Source: Bathymodiolus brooksi (taxonomy: Eukaryota; Mollusca; Bivalvia; Mytilida; Modiolidae). Taken from it: a stretch of DNA of 64,000 bases. The notes under the pieces are model-generated. The model ran no database searches and had not been told where the DNA came from. It saw only the letters and a program-made list of their open reading frames with translations. Where the stretch lies: contig OY804579.1 of assembly GCA_963680875.1 (NCBI GenBank), positions 49,936,536-50,000,535 of the forward strand, written 5' to 3'. The position numbers and the translations under genes were made by a program. Of this stretch, positions 36,801-49,550 are shown piece by piece. Numbering within the stretch: position 1 is the stretch's first letter; every line of letters begins with the position of its first letter.

Positions 36801-39800
36801 ATTAAAGCAGCAATGGACAATTGAAGAAATTTCTATTTTTGGTAACAGCAGCCATCTTGAATGGAGGGTGGGGCTGTCGGACACAATTTTGAAAGGGATC
36901 CACCCAAGGACCATCCCAGCCAAATTTGTTTTAATTTGGTTCAGCGGTTTCAGAGGAGAAGATTTAAATGTGATCTTTTATCAAAATATGCCTAATTTGC
37001 ATAATCGGTATAAATCGGCTGAAAGAAAAATTTCACAGAAAAACCCGAAATATATATTAAACTGCTCCTTGCCATGTAGCTGCAGTTAAAATTTGAGCTC
37101 ATTTTGACTTATACTAAAGCAGCAATGGACAATTGAAGAAATTTCTATTTTTAGTAACAGCAGCCATCTTGAATGGAGGGTGGGGCTGTCGGACACAATT
37201 TTGAAAGGGACCCACCCAGCCAAATTTGTTTTAATTTGGTTCAGCGGTTTCAGAGGAGAAGATTTAAATGTGATCTTTTATCAAAATATGCCTAATTTGC
37301 ATAATCGGTATAAATCAGCTGAAAGAAAAATTTCACAGAAAAACCCGAAATATATGTTAAACTGCTCCTTGCCATGTAGCTGCAGTTACAATTTGAGCTC
37401 ATTTTGACTTATACTAAAGCAGCAATGGACAATTGAAGAAATTTCTATTTTTAGTAACAGCAGCCATCTTGAATGGAGGGCGGGGCTGTCGGACACAATT
37501 TTGAAAGGGACCCACCCAAGGACCATCCCTGCCAGGTTTGGTTTAATTTGGTTCAGCGGTTTCAGAGGAGAAGATTTAAATGTGATCTTTTATCAAAATA
37601 TGCCAAATTTGCATAATCGGTATAAATCAGCTGAAAGAAAAATTTCACAGAAAAACCCGAAATATATGTTAAACTGCTCCTTGCCATGTAGCTGCAGTTA
37701 CAATTTGAGCTCATTTTGAGTTATATTAAAGCAGCAATGGACAATTGAAGAAATTTCTATTTTTGGTAACAGCAGCCATCTTGAATGGAGGGTGGGGCTG
37801 TCGGACACAATTTTGAAAGGGATCCACCCAAGGACCATCCCAGCCAAATTTGTTTTAATTTGGTTCAGCGGTTTCAGAGGAGAAGATTTAAATGTGATCT
37901 TTTATCAAAATATGCCTAATTTGCATAATCGGTATAAATCGGCTGAAAGAAAAATTTCACAGAAAAACCCGAAATATATATTAAACTGCTCCTTGCCATG
38001 TAGCTGCAGTTAAAATTTGAGCTCATTTTGACTTATACTAAAGCAGCAATGGACAATTGAAGAAATTTCTATTTTTAGTAACAGCAGCCATCTTGAATGG
38101 AGGGCGGGGCTGTCGGACACAATTTTGAAAGGGACCCACCCAAGGACCATCCCTGCCAGGTTTGGTTTAATTTGGTTCAGCGGTTTCAGAGGAGAAGATT
38201 TAAATGTGATCTTTTATCAAAATATGCCTAATTTGCATAATCGGTATAAATCGGCTGAAAGAAAAATTTCACAGAAAAACCCGGAATATATGTTAAACTA
38301 CTCCTTGCCATGTAGCTGCAGCTAAAATTTGAGCTCATTTTGACTTGTACTAAACCAGAAATGGACAATTGAAGAAATTTCTATTTTTAGTAACAGCAGC
38401 CATCTTGAATGGAGGGCGGGGCTGTCAGACACAAATTTGAAAGGGACCCATCCAGGGTCCATCCCTGCCAGGTTTGCTTTAATTTGGTTCAGCGGTTTCA
38501 GAGGAGAAGATTTAAATGTGATCTTTTATCAAAATAGGCCCAATTTGCATAATCGGTATAAATCGGCTGAAAGGAACATTTCACAGAAAAATTCGGAATA
38601 TATGTTAAACTGCTCCTTGCCATGTAGCTGCAGTTAAAATTTGAGCTCAATTTGAGTTATATTAAAGCAGCAATGGACAATTGAAGAAATTTCTATTTTT
38701 AGTAACAGCAGCCATCTTGAATGGAGGGTGGGGCTGTCGGACACAATTTTGAAAGGGACCCACCCAGCCAAATTTGTTTTAATTTGGTTCAGCGGTTTCA
38801 GAGGAGAAGATTTAAATGTGATCTTTTATCAAAATATGCCTAATTTGCATAATCGGTATAAATCAGCTGAAAGAAAAATTTCACAGAAAAACCCGAAATA
38901 TATGTTAAACTGCTCCTTGCCATGTAGCTGCAGTTACAATTTGAGCTCATTTTGAGTTATATTAAAGCAGCAATGGACAATTGAAGAAATTTCTATTTTT
39001 GGTAACAGCAGCCATCTTGAATGGAGGGTGGGGCTGTCGGACACAATTTTGAAAGGGATCCACCCAAGGACCATCCCAGCCAAATTTGTTTTAATTTGGT
39101 TCAGCGGTTTCAGAGGAGAAGATTTAAATGTGATCTTTTATCAAAATATGCCTAATTTGCATAATCGGTATAAATCGGCTGAAAGAAAAATTTCACAGAA
39201 AAACCCGAAATATATATTAAACTGCTCCTTGCCATGTAGCTGCAGTTAAAATTTGAGCTCATTTTGACTTATACTAAAGCAGCAATGGACAATTGAAGAA
39301 ATTTCTATTTTTAGTAACAGCAGCCATCTTGAATGGAGGGCGGGGCTGTCGGACACAATTTTGAAAGGGACCCACCCAAGGACCATCCCTGCCAGGTTTG
39401 GTTTAATTTGGTTCAGCGGTTTCAGAGGAGAAGATTTAAATGTGATCTTTTATCAAAATATGCCTAATTTGCATAATCGGTATAAATCGGCTGAAAGAAA
39501 AATTTCACAGAAAAACCCGAAATATATGTTAAACTGCTCCTTGCCATGTAGCTGCAGTTACAATTTGAGCTCATTTTGACTTATACTAAAGCAGCAATGG
39601 ACAATTGAAGAAATTTCTATTTTTAGTAACAGCAGCCATCTTGAATGGAGGGCGGGGCTGTCGGACACAATTTTGAAAGGGACCCACCCAAGGACCATCC
39701 CTGCCAGGTTTGGTTTAATTTGGTTCAGCGGTTTCAGAGGAGAAGATTTAAATGTGATCTTTTATCAAAATATGCCAAATTTGCATAATCGGTATAAATC

Positions 39801-41148
39801 AGCTGAAAGAAAAATTTCACAGAAAAACCCGAAATATATGTTAAACTGCTCCTTGCCATGTAGCTGCAGTTACAATTTGAGCTCATTTTGAGTTATATTA
39901 AAGCAGCAATGGACAATTGAAGAAATTTCTATTTTTGGTAACAGCAGCCATCTTGAATGGAGGGTGGGGCTGTCGGACACAATTTTGAAAGGGATCCACC
40001 CAAGGACCATCCCAGCCAAATTTGTTTTAATTTGGTTCAGCGGTTTCAGAGGAGAAGATTTAAATGTGATCTTTTATCAAAATATGCCTAATTTGCATAA
40101 TCGGTATAAATCGGCTGAAAGAAAAATTTCACAGAAAAACCCGAAATATATATTAAACTGCTCCTTGCCATGTAGCTGCAGTTAAAATTTGAGCTCATTT
40201 TGACTTATACTAAAGCAGCAATGGACAATTGAAGAAATTTCTATTTTTAGTAACAGCAGCCATCTTGAATGGAGGGCGGGGCTGTCGGACACAATTTTGA
40301 AAGGGACCCACCCAAGGACCATCCCTGCCAGGTTTGGTTTAATTTGGTTCAGCGGTTTCAGAGGAGAAGATTTAAATGTGATCTTTTATCAAAATATGCC
40401 TAATTTGCATAATCGGTATAAATCGGCTGAAAGAAAAATTTCACAGAAAAACCCGGAATATATGTTAAACTACTCCTTGCCATGTAGCTGCAGCTAAAAT
40501 TTGAGCTCATTTTGACTTGTACTAAACCAGAAATGGACAATTGAAGAAATTTCTATTTTTAGTAACAGCAGCCATCTTGAATGGAGGGCGGGGCTGTCAG
40601 ACACAAATTTGAAAGGGACCCATCCAGGGTCCATCCCTGCCAGGTTTGCTTTAATTTGGTTCAGCGGTTTCAGAGGAGAAGATTTAAATGTGATCTTTTA
40701 TCAAAATAGGCCCAATTTGCATAATCGGTATAAATCGGCTGAAAGGAACATTTCACAGAAAAATTCGGAATATATGTTAAACTGCTCCTTGCCATGTAGC
40801 TGCAGTTAAAATTTGAGCTCAATTTGAGTTATATTAAAGCAGCAATGGACAATTGAAGAAATTTCTATTTTTAGTAACAGCAGCCATCTTGAATGGAGGG
40901 TGGGGCTGTCGGACACAATTTTGAAAGGGACCCACCCAGCCAAATTTGTTTTAATTTGGTTCAGCGGTTTCAGAGGAGAAGATTTAAATGTGATCTTTTA
41001 TCAAAATATGCCTAATTTGCATAATCGGTATAAATCGGCTGAAAGAAAAATTTCACAGAAAAACCCGAAATATATATTAAACTGCTCCTTGCCATGTAGC
41101 TGCAGTTAAAATTTGAGCTCATTTTGACCTATACTAAAGCAGCAATGG
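33880..41148. repeat. 312-bp satellite array with 7-monomer higher-order repeat
   Basis: About 23 head-to-tail monomers of 312 bp, with some of 300 bp that lack AAGGACCATCCC. Each contains CAGCAGCCATCTTGAATGGA, GGTTCAGCGGTTTCAGAGGA and CATGTAGCTGCAGTTA. Monomer types repeat in the same order every seven units: starts at 35965, 38125 and 40297 (periods 2160 and 2172). The array ends in the unique flank of a dispersed element (41149-41345). The 66-79-codon open frame present in each monomer has no known homologue and is taken as non-coding. Confidence 0.95.
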
Positions 41149-41350
41149 ACAATTAAAATTTCATCCCCCCCTTTTTTCTATTTTTAGCTTGGCAGCCATC
41201 TTGGTAGGAAGTCGGGATCACCGGACACAATTTTGGAAGGGGGCCATCCAAGGACCATTCCACCAAAGTTTGGTTCAAATTGGCCCAGTGGCTTCAGAGG
41301 AGTTGATTAAAATGTGAAAAGTTAACAGACGGACGACGGACGCTCAGTGG
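41149..41350. mobile_element. Right flank of the satellite-bearing element
   Basis: A diverged last monomer (GGCAGCCATCTTGGTAGG, GGCCCAGTGGCTTCAGAGG) followed by GTTAACAGACGGACGACGGACG, a tail typical of mollusc dispersed repeats. It shows that the array lies inside a mobile element. Confidence 0.65.
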
Positions 41351-43157
41351 TGACAAATATACAATATGTCTTCAAAATTCTAGAATACACAGCTCCCATT
41401 TTAAAGAAGATAAAGGCTTGGATAAAACTTAACAGGGCCCTAGAAGCCCAAGACCACTAAAATAATGCCTGGGTCCCTGAAAATATTCAGATGATATTTT
41501 GATTATTTCATGTGCAAAGTCAGTTGCTGGGCCCACAGAATTTTTGCTGGGCTACAGAAATTGTTGTTAGGGAGCCCATCTGGCAACTGCAGCAGAAATT
41601 CCAAGATTTGTCCCTGTATAAAAGTTTGCCCTAATGTTTGTTTAAGTAAAGTTTTTGTGACATGACCCCATTGTTCTATTCCTGGCTTGAGAAAGACACA
41701 AAAATGACAAGCCAGTTAATGGGATCCCAATCTTCTCCCTCTTAATAAGTGGATCCCCAACCTTGATGCTGATACAGACATAAAGTAAAAGTCAATTGTA
41801 TTCAAGCAAATATTTGTATCATGTCATCATATCTACTGTCTTTAGGACAGACAGATAATTATCTTATAAAGCAGGTGTGAATACTTTTAAAAATTTTAAA
41901 TTCTATTTTACTTTATGCAATGAATACCAAAAAGTATAAACATATTGCAAATGTAACAGCAAATTTCTCAGGAAGATTTCCGCATAAATTTAATATGAAA
42001 AAGGATATGTGCACGTGTATGAATTTATAATAAAGGTCAGCATGTCTATTATTGTCTTTGGGACAAAAAAATATAATCGTAATGTAGGCAGGTGTGAATG
42101 GAAAGCCGATTTTTTTCATAATCTATTTTGCTTTATGCAATAAATACTACAAATGAAACATATTACAGATGTAATGTTAAAATTTCTCAGGAAGATTTTC
42201 GAATAAATTTGATATGAAAAAGGTTATCCATTTGTGAAATTTGAATTTGTAAATTTTCAGTTCAAAGGAATACATGTAACAAACATGAAAAATAGACAAA
42301 AGTCACATCTATTTTTATTTGGGTAAAAAGTTATATGGCGCAAGACACAATAAAAATAACGCAACGTGGCAGTCATTTGATATGAAGTCGAGAGAAAAAA
42401 AAAATCTAAAAACATACATTATATTGTGTCAACAAAGAAAATTTAAATGTTCTTTTACAACTCTGGAGATTCGCCAATGTTTTAATTCTTCAAAATAACT
42501 TAGCAGGTATCGTCTCTTGAAGTTATCCCTCCGACGTTGAAATGTCTCCATACAATTTAATGCCTCAAAATGAATACCACACAACATTGAAATCAAACCA
42601 TAACTATTCCTTTCTTATGAATGAAATTTAGATTAACCGTTTTGGAGCCATTAAGTATTATACCGTTTTATCTCGTACTAAAATCAATTTACAAACAGAC
42701 AAATAGATTACAAAAATTTAATATCGTTTAATTGTGTTCTCGTGTTAATATACGTAAATATCTGAAGTAAATATCTACGTCATGTTGCAGCAAATATTAC
42801 AACAATTGCATTCATTGCAACACAATGACATTAAAATTACTCATACATTTTCAATCTTTTGGTAAAATTCATATATTTTCTGTCATAAATTCAATATATA
42901 TGTATTAAATTTCATTTCCTTTGATATTAAACCTTGGACAACAATTTGTATGGAGAGACTTAGGAAGTTACTGTTTTTAACACTCACAATCCATTCAATT
43001 TTTAATCAGAATGTCACATCAATTCAAATTTACTGAAAATAAGATTCTTTATACTTCCACACCCCCCTCCTCCCTTCAAATTGTACATGACATAATCCTT
43101 TGTCAGCAAACATCAAATATTTTACCTTAATAAGATTCTTTACATTTCTGACAATGT

Positions 43158-43290
43158 GTTAGGGGTTATGGTGCTTAACGCCACTTTCAACAATATTTCA
43201 ACTATATTGTGGCGGTCAGTTTTAATGGTGGAGGAAATCTGAGTACCCAGAGAAAACCACTGACCTGCCGCAAGTCACCGACAAACTTGA
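43158..43290 (-). mobile_element. SINE family A, 3' part
   Basis: Minus orientation. It runs from the tail (AACACCATAACCCCTAAC type, here GTTAGGGGTTATGG on the plus strand) to GCAAGTCACCGACAAACTT. The tRNA-like head is missing. Confidence 0.75.
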
Positions 43291-43884
43291 AACGGATAGT
43301 GCTCTATTTTCTGCTGTTGTAACTCTCCTAAATACTTCTGTTTAGAAAGCATTGAAAACAGATAAACTTCCCCGCACAATGCTCAGGTCAAGCACAACTC
43401 CCTCGAAGGTTGCATCTTGATGAAATTGCAAATCATCACATATTCTATAACTGTAAAAGGTCCCTCAATTTGTGGACATCCAGGTGTTTCTTAAGAACTG
43501 CTGGTGTATTAAGTTAGTTGATTGTGTGAACCATGCTACTGATACCCCACAAATAACGATAATTTATATTATGACATCATTATGTGATGACTTAAAAGTA
43601 TATTTGCCTTGCTTATTGGATTGTGGTGAAGCCAAAGGCCAATACAGAATCATAATGTAATTGCCGATATATCTTTATAATCATTGGGTAACTTGGAAAG
43701 ATTTTAGGGTTTTTTTGCTTCTTTTTATGTGCACACAATGTACAAGGTTTTTTTGTATGCAGACATTACCAGTTGAGCAGTTTCAGTTTGTTTTTACTCT
43801 CTCAAACAAATAAGATAAATTTGATTTTTTTTTTTGACAAATTTATTTTCATGTTTGTTTTTAAAAAATGTTACTATTTACAAC

Positions 43885-44115
43885 TAGGGTTAGAGTTAGG
43901 AGTTAGTGTGTTTAACATCACTTTCAATAATATTTCAGTTATATCGTGGCAGTCAGTTTTATTGGTGGAGGAAACCAGAGTACCCAGAATTAACCACCAA
44001 CTTGTCGCAAGTAACTTACAAACTTTATCCCATATTAATGTTGTATCGAGTAAACCTCGCCAGGAACGGGATTCAAACTCACAACATAAGTGGTGATGAG
44101 CACTGATTACACAGG
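43885..44115 (-). mobile_element. tRNA-derived SINE, family A, head expanded into an array
   Basis: Minus-orientation SINE whose body reads to CACAACATAAGTGGTGATGA. Its tRNA-like head region then passes directly into the 35-bp tandem array at 44083-44512. Confidence 0.78.
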
Positions 44116-44512
44116 TTATTTACAACTGTGATGAGCACTGATTACACAGGTTATTTACAACTGTGATGGGCACTGATTACACAGGTTATTTACAACTGTG
44201 ATGAGCACTGATTACACAGGTTATTTACAACTGTGATGGGCACTGATTACACAGGTTATTTACAACTGTGATGGGCACTGATTACACGGGTTATTTACAA
44301 CTGTGATGGGCACTGATTACACAGGTTATTTACAACTGTGATGGGCACTGATTACACAGGTTATTTACAACTGTGATGGGCACTGATTACACAGGTTATT
44401 TACAACTGTGATGGGCACTGATTACACAGGTTATTTACAACTGTGATGGGCACTGATTACACAGGTTATTTACAACTGTGATGGGAACTGATTACACAGG
44501 TTATTTACAACT
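44083..44512. repeat. 35-bp minisatellite derived from a SINE head
   Basis: Twelve near-identical units of GTGATGGGCACTGATTACAC plus AGGTTATTTACAACT. The unit matches the family A SINE head (GTGATAGGCACTGATTGCAC, AGGTAGTTGTAAAT). The array ends about 60 bases from the donor of exon 44572-44646. Confidence 0.93.
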
Positions 44513-44571
44513 AGTATAAGTACATTATGTTGAATGGTAGTTAAACAACTGACATGGACCCATATATCTAC

Positions 44572-44646
44572 CTGATAACTATCACTTGGTTTTCAAGATC
44601 CTTCATCATTTTACTGTAAGATGCACTACCAATGGCAAAAAGGTGT
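44572..44646 (-). CDS. MYO15: Myosin exon: HLFAIG block before the P-loop
   Basis: Encodes HLFAIGSASYSKMMKDLENQ then VIVI, the strand and helix leading to the P-loop. The Pro codon before HLF and the Ser codon after VIVI are split with the neighbours. The acceptor is ATTACAG and the donor is TCAG|GTAGAT. Confidence 0.95.
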
Positions 44647-44775
44647 CTGTAATAAAATAACAAGGCATTATTACTAACAGTAAATAAAAGACAGGTACTA
44701 ACTTATAAAACATCTAAAGTAACAGGTGTGAATTCTCATCATAATATTTACAGTTTTTGGAAATCTTCAATTACG

Positions 44776-44945
44776 CTATGATACCGATAAATTACGACTT
44801 AAAAATCATAAATACTTCAATATATTGCTGTTGAAGAAGGCCAAATAATGTGCCAAAAAAAATTACAACAGCATACCGATAAATTAGGACCTAAAAATCA
44901 TAAATACTTTAATATATTGCTGTTGAAGAAGGCCAATTAATGTGT
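44776..44945. repeat. Direct duplication, ~96-bp spacing
   Basis: Two copies of a stretch with ACCGATAAATTA, AAAAATCATAAATACTT and ATATTGCTGTTGAAGAAGGC. Confidence 0.8.
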
Positions 44946-45269
44946 ATTTTTTTTTATATAAAGTCGTTACATCTATTTCAAATTGTCACTAGCATTTAAT
45001 GTCAGTCTACGACATATTTTAGTTGCTAACGTCAGACGATTTTGAAGTAAATGCTATCAGATAATATGAAATGTTTATAAATTATGATCAAATAAATATC
45101 ATGAGTACTTATGGACTATCTATGTCATGTCAGTCGCCAAATCCTCCTAACAATGTTTTATTTATGATATATGTAGCTCAAGATGAGTTGTGATCTCCCA
45201 CAAACTGTGGAAGTGTATCTCTCATATTCTTAGCATGTTAAACCAGTTTGGTTATATTTTCGTAACTTT

Positions 45270-45497
45270 ATAATCACCTCGGTGGTTAAATTTCTGAGCG
45301 AAAATACCTTTTGATGATGGAAATTAACAACTAAAAAATATCTTTGATGTTTTGATCATAAGAGAAACAGATTCTCCTTCTGCTACCAGTGAATTACGAT
45401 ATTTCTCCACTCACGATCGTTAAATTTTCAAATTTTAACTATCTCAAGTGGAGAGATATCGTAGTGCACTAGTAGAAGAAGCAGAAACTACATTAAC
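45270..45497. mobile_element. Truncated foldback element
   Basis: Matches the ends of the element at 5690-6970. The right part folds back: ACGATATTTCTCCACT near 45397 pairs with AGTGGAGAGATATCGT near 45447, with outer arms CTTCTGCTACCAGTG and CACTAGTAGAAGAAGCAG. Confidence 0.6.
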
Positions 45498-46120
45498 TAT
45501 GGTATGTCCATACTGCTTCACTTTTATAAATCAATTGATTGATTGATTGTTGTTTAAGGTAAAGTTAGCAGTTTGTTTTTTTTGGCTGTAAGTAAATAAG
45601 CTAAGGTTCAATTACATCATCATGTATCGACCTGTACCTATAGTTTTCCATTTTCAGGGCAAAAAACCACATAATTTGATACATCTTAATTAATTGTTAA
45701 CAGGACAAAAAAAAAATCTCTGAACAGTCCTCAAAATGAAAATTTGAATTTACTGGTCCGAATCAAATTCTTTAAGTTACTTTTATATACTTTTAAATAA
45801 AAACTGAAAAATTTACTGGTTTGAACAAAGTTTAACTGGTCATGGGCTGGATGACCGGTGCTCATCGCGAGGACTGTCTGAATGTTTTTGCACTTTTATC
45901 CATTCAAATATATTCATTTAATTGTAAAGCCTATTTCCATAATTAAAATTCAAGTCATTTTTCACATTAGGAATGCTGTCTACTTCTTACAGTTTTTTTT
46001 ATATTTATTACATTTTAAACAATATAATTCCTTCAACATTACTAAATTACAAAGTGAACAAGAATAAGCTCTTTCTTTCCAATAACAATATATTTTTTTC
46101 TCCCATCTTTTAGTAAAATG

Positions 46121-46535
46121 TAGAAACAGGAAACATATCTTCATTCCCACACCATGTATCAAATGGTTCACATCGATTGATCAGGTTTTTTTTTTTTTAA
46201 TTTAAGATAGAAACAGGAAACATATCTTCATTCCCACACCATGTATCAAATGGTTCACATCGATTTATCAGTTGTTTTTTTTTAATTTAAGATAGAAACA
46301 GGAAACATATCTTCATTCCCACACCATGTATCAAATGGTTCACATCGATTGATCAGGTTTTTTTTTAATTTAAGATAGAAACAGGAAACATATCTTCATT
46401 CCTACACCATGTATCAAATGGTTCACATCGATTGATCAGGGTTTTTTTTAATTTAAGATAGAAACAGGAAACATATCTTCATTCCCACACCATGTATCAA
46501 ATGGTTCACATCGATTTAACAGGGGTTTTTTTTAT
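46121..46535. repeat. ~84-bp tandem repeat, five copies
   Basis: Five nearly identical units with TAGAAACAGGAAACATATCT, TCATTCCCACACCATG and a closing T run whose length varies. Confidence 0.93.
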
Positions 46536-46929
46536 TTAAGAGAAATAAATCTGCTTAGTAAAATATATTTTAAATTATTCCACTTTCAAATCTTTTGACT
46601 TTGAGCATACCTGATGAAGGTTATTCCAGAAATGTGCTGTATTCACTAAACTAGATATCTCTGTTTTTATAGACTTGCTTTCTACTCTTTTCTTTTTCTA
46701 ATATTATTTGATACTTTACTTTAGCCCTTTTATTTATAGTTTTCTACCCAAATTTTCTTGCTTTATTCTAACGTGTTTAATTAAAATGTCAGACAAGGAT
46801 ATGATTGAAATATTTCCAAAGTAAAAGATAGCATTAAATAACAAATAATAATAATAACAAAGCTGAAAGAGGCTGATACAAGAAGAACAGACGCACACTT
46901 GTCTGAAATGCTACAGAGCAAGTGAAATA

Positions 46930-47111
46930 TAGTAGTCCCCCTCTTATAAGGTGACTTCCATCTAAGGGCCACCCCTCTTATCAGGCCAGATTTCATATGG
47001 ACTTAAGATAGTAAAATACTACTAAATTGTCCCCCACCAAGAGAGGTGACCCCTCTTATACAACCACTTTTTCATTGCAGAAAGGGTGGCACTATTAGAG
47101 GGGGACTACTG
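46930..47111. mobile_element. MITE, AGTAGTCCC family, intact
   Basis: Flanked by TA. It starts TAGTAGTCCCCCTCTTATAA and ends TTAGAGGGGGACTACTG, which are clear terminal inverted repeats. The interior has GGCCACCCCTCTTATCAGGC and CAAGAGAGGTGACCCC, the kind of motif expanded into the 17-bp array at 57634. Confidence 0.83.
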
Positions 47112-48633
47112 TACCCTTAGATTTCAAAGTTCCAACAGGAGAAGAATTGCTTTAAAGCAGATAAACTTCAACAAATCATGTTTGATCTAAGTATAACCAA
47201 AGCCTAAGGAATAGTCTTATTGTACTGTGACATCATTATTAATCATGGGGTTCTAATTTTCGTGGATTACGTGGTCCATTTAAACCACGAAAATAAAAAT
47301 CCAATGAAATACAATTTTCCCATTGATTGTTGTTGCTTGTAGTGTTTGAAACCACATATTCAAGAACCCAAGAATCAATGCATTTTGTAGAAAGCACAAA
47401 AATTGGAGCCAACGAATAAAAATACATTCACAGTATATGATAAAATCAAGTCAGTGAGCTAATTTAAAGACTTAAATTGACTTCATACTTCTGACATATA
47501 TGACAGACCTCTTACGAGTAATTAAACTTTAAAATGAGACAATGCAGTCCTCTTCCGGGTAATTAAACATCAGAATGAGACAAAAATATGCTAGAAACAG
47601 ATATTACACAATGTAAACTATCATTATATTACACACAAATTTATTCACTGATAACATTTTAAGAATTCATAACAAAAGGACCTGACAGTATGGCTATACC
47701 TGAAAGATTTGAGTACTGCATTTGTCAAAAGTGTCAAAATTTTATTATGTCTATCGGGCCATTTAAGTACAATCATTCTTACAAATTCATTATCTGCACG
47801 ACAACGTAACAAGTCACAAAAAGAAAGAAATTCCTCCGAAATCGAAAGTCGATAGTAATAATAAGTGTTTCTCTTACAAAGGGTACAAATCAATTATGTG
47901 CTTAGTATTTTTAAATTATCTGGACTGATTTTTTAAAAATTTAGACTTTATCATTTTTAGTGGCAATAAATTCTCAATTTAACAATATTTACACTGAATA
48001 TAGACGGTAGTTTATTTATTTAAAAGATTACTAGATAACTTCAAAGTAAATTTAAAATCAAAAGTCAGTCCTGAATTCTTTTCATACATCTGAAAATGTC
48101 ATGTCCAGATATTGTCTACGGTTATAAGCAAACACATTGGTGTTTAGAGAATATTATCAAATTAATTATGTGACCAAAAAAAAGCAAACTATATCAGCCT
48201 TTTGTTCTTATATCTTGCCAAAAGCCTGTATCCCTAACCTTATTATAAATTATTCAATGATGATTTATGTACAGTTTCAGCTCAATCTATCTCAGACATT
48301 CTGTGAACATTTAACATATTTTCATTTTTACCTGCTATGGTGGCCATCTTTTATTTCTAAGCATAATACATAACAAACATTAACTTTGTAGAGGAATTTG
48401 TAGACAGCGGATGGAAAGTGTGAATTTTAAGCAATGATATTTTTTCTCGTTATGATAACAAATCGTCAACAACGATTGTTTTAGTTAGCCACCTGTCGTA
48501 GCAACAAGTTGAACTTAAAAGATAGACATAGCATCTGTCATAACAGAATGTTCAATTCAAATCCATGTGACTGCTTTTTATGACTATTATGGTAAACTGT
48601 AGCAAGCTATGAAAACTTCATTTTAAGACTTAC
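47112..48633 (-). other. Intron stretch without recognised element
   Basis: AT-rich sequence upstream of the 44572-44646 exon. Several 60-80-codon open frames match no family I know. Confidence 0.5.
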
Positions 48634-48743
48634 GGTGGTAAATTTCCAAGAGATTGTCCCTCATACTTCTTAACCATGTCCAATCCGTAAATGTTAAACA
48701 TTTTGTAAGGATTGACTGACACAAGTATACTCCCAGTAAATGT
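48634..48743 (-). CDS. MYO15: Myosin exon: VNPY strand
   Basis: Encodes TFTGSILVSVNPYKMFNIYG then LDMVKKYEGQSLGNLP, with the last Pro codon split. SILVSVNPY is universal in myosin motors. The acceptor is TTTTTTCAG and the donor is ACC|GTAAGT. The acceptor with the first 32 exon bases has been amplified into the array immediately upstream. Confidence 0.97.
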
Positions 48744-49488
48744 CTGAAAAAAGTGAAAAAAATCAGGTTAAATTTGACTGACACAAGTATACTCTCAGTA
48801 AATGTCTGAAAAAAGTGAAAAAAAATAAGGTTAAATTTGACTGACACAAGTATACTCTCAGTAAATGTCTAAAAAAAGTTTAAAAAAATATGGTTAAGTT
48901 TGACTGACACAAGTATACTTACTCTAAAGTAAATGTCTGAAAAAAGTAAAAAATAAGGTTAAATTTGACTGACACACGTATACTCTCAGTAACTGTCTGA
49001 AAAAAGTGAAAAAAATAAGGTTAAATTTGACTGACACACGTATACTCCCAGTAAATGTCTGAAAAAAGTGAAAAAAATAAGGTTAAATTTGACTGACACA
49101 AGTATACTCCCAGTAAATGTCTGAAAAAAGTAAAAAAAAATAAGGTTAAATTTGACTGACACAAGTATACTCTCAGTAAATGTCTGAAAAAAGTTTAAAA
49201 AATATGGTTAAGTTTGACTATACTCTCAGTAAATGTCTGAAAAAAGTAAAAAATAAGGTTAATTTTGACTGACACACGTATACTCTCAGTAAATGTCTGA
49301 AAAAAGTAAAAAAATAAGGTTAAATTTGACTGACACACGAATACTCTCAGTAAATGTCTGAAAAAAGTAAAAAAATAAGGTTAAATTTGACTGACACAAG
49401 TATACTCCCAGTAAATGTCTGAAAAATGTGAAAAAATATAAGGTTAAATTTGACTGACACAAGTATACTCCCACTACATGTGTTCATG
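48744..49488 (-). repeat. Minisatellite of duplicated splice acceptor plus exon start
   Basis: Twelve copies of a ~61-bp unit. On the minus strand each carries a T-rich tract, TTTTTTCAG, and then ACATTTACTG followed by AGTATACTTGTGTCAGTCAA, the first 32 bases of the real exon at 48634-48743. After that each copy returns to intron-like sequence (ATTTAACC) and has no donor. One copy (about 49216) is shortened and some have base changes. Confidence 0.93.
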
Positions 49489-49550
49489 CAGGTTTAGCCA
49501 ACAGTTAATCTGACTGACACGAAATTACTGAATAATTGTGGAATTATCGT

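Larger units (their letters stand above)
30591..44571 (-). other. Very large myosin intron (14 kb)
   Basis: It separates the HLFAIG exon from the P-loop exon. It holds a satellite precursor fragment (30814-31000), a foldback pair with CRE-like motifs (31060-31710), the 312-bp satellite (33880-41148), SINE A copies and a 35-bp array (44083-44512). The stretches 31,720-33,820 and 41,350-43,150 hold nothing I can name. Confidence 0.7.

Noticed and set aside
34413..41109. A 66-79-codon open frame repeated in about 22 monomers, with monomer lengths (312, 300) divisible by three
   Set aside because: The sequence outside the frame is as well conserved as the frame, a stop ends it in each unit, no splice or start context is shared, and the peptide matches no family I know. 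Recent array amplification explains the conservation.
43773..44106. Open frames of 107 and 66 codons
   Set aside because: They read through another SINE copy; the shared peptide [13 protein letters not shown] reappears at 59642-59830 in a different SINE.
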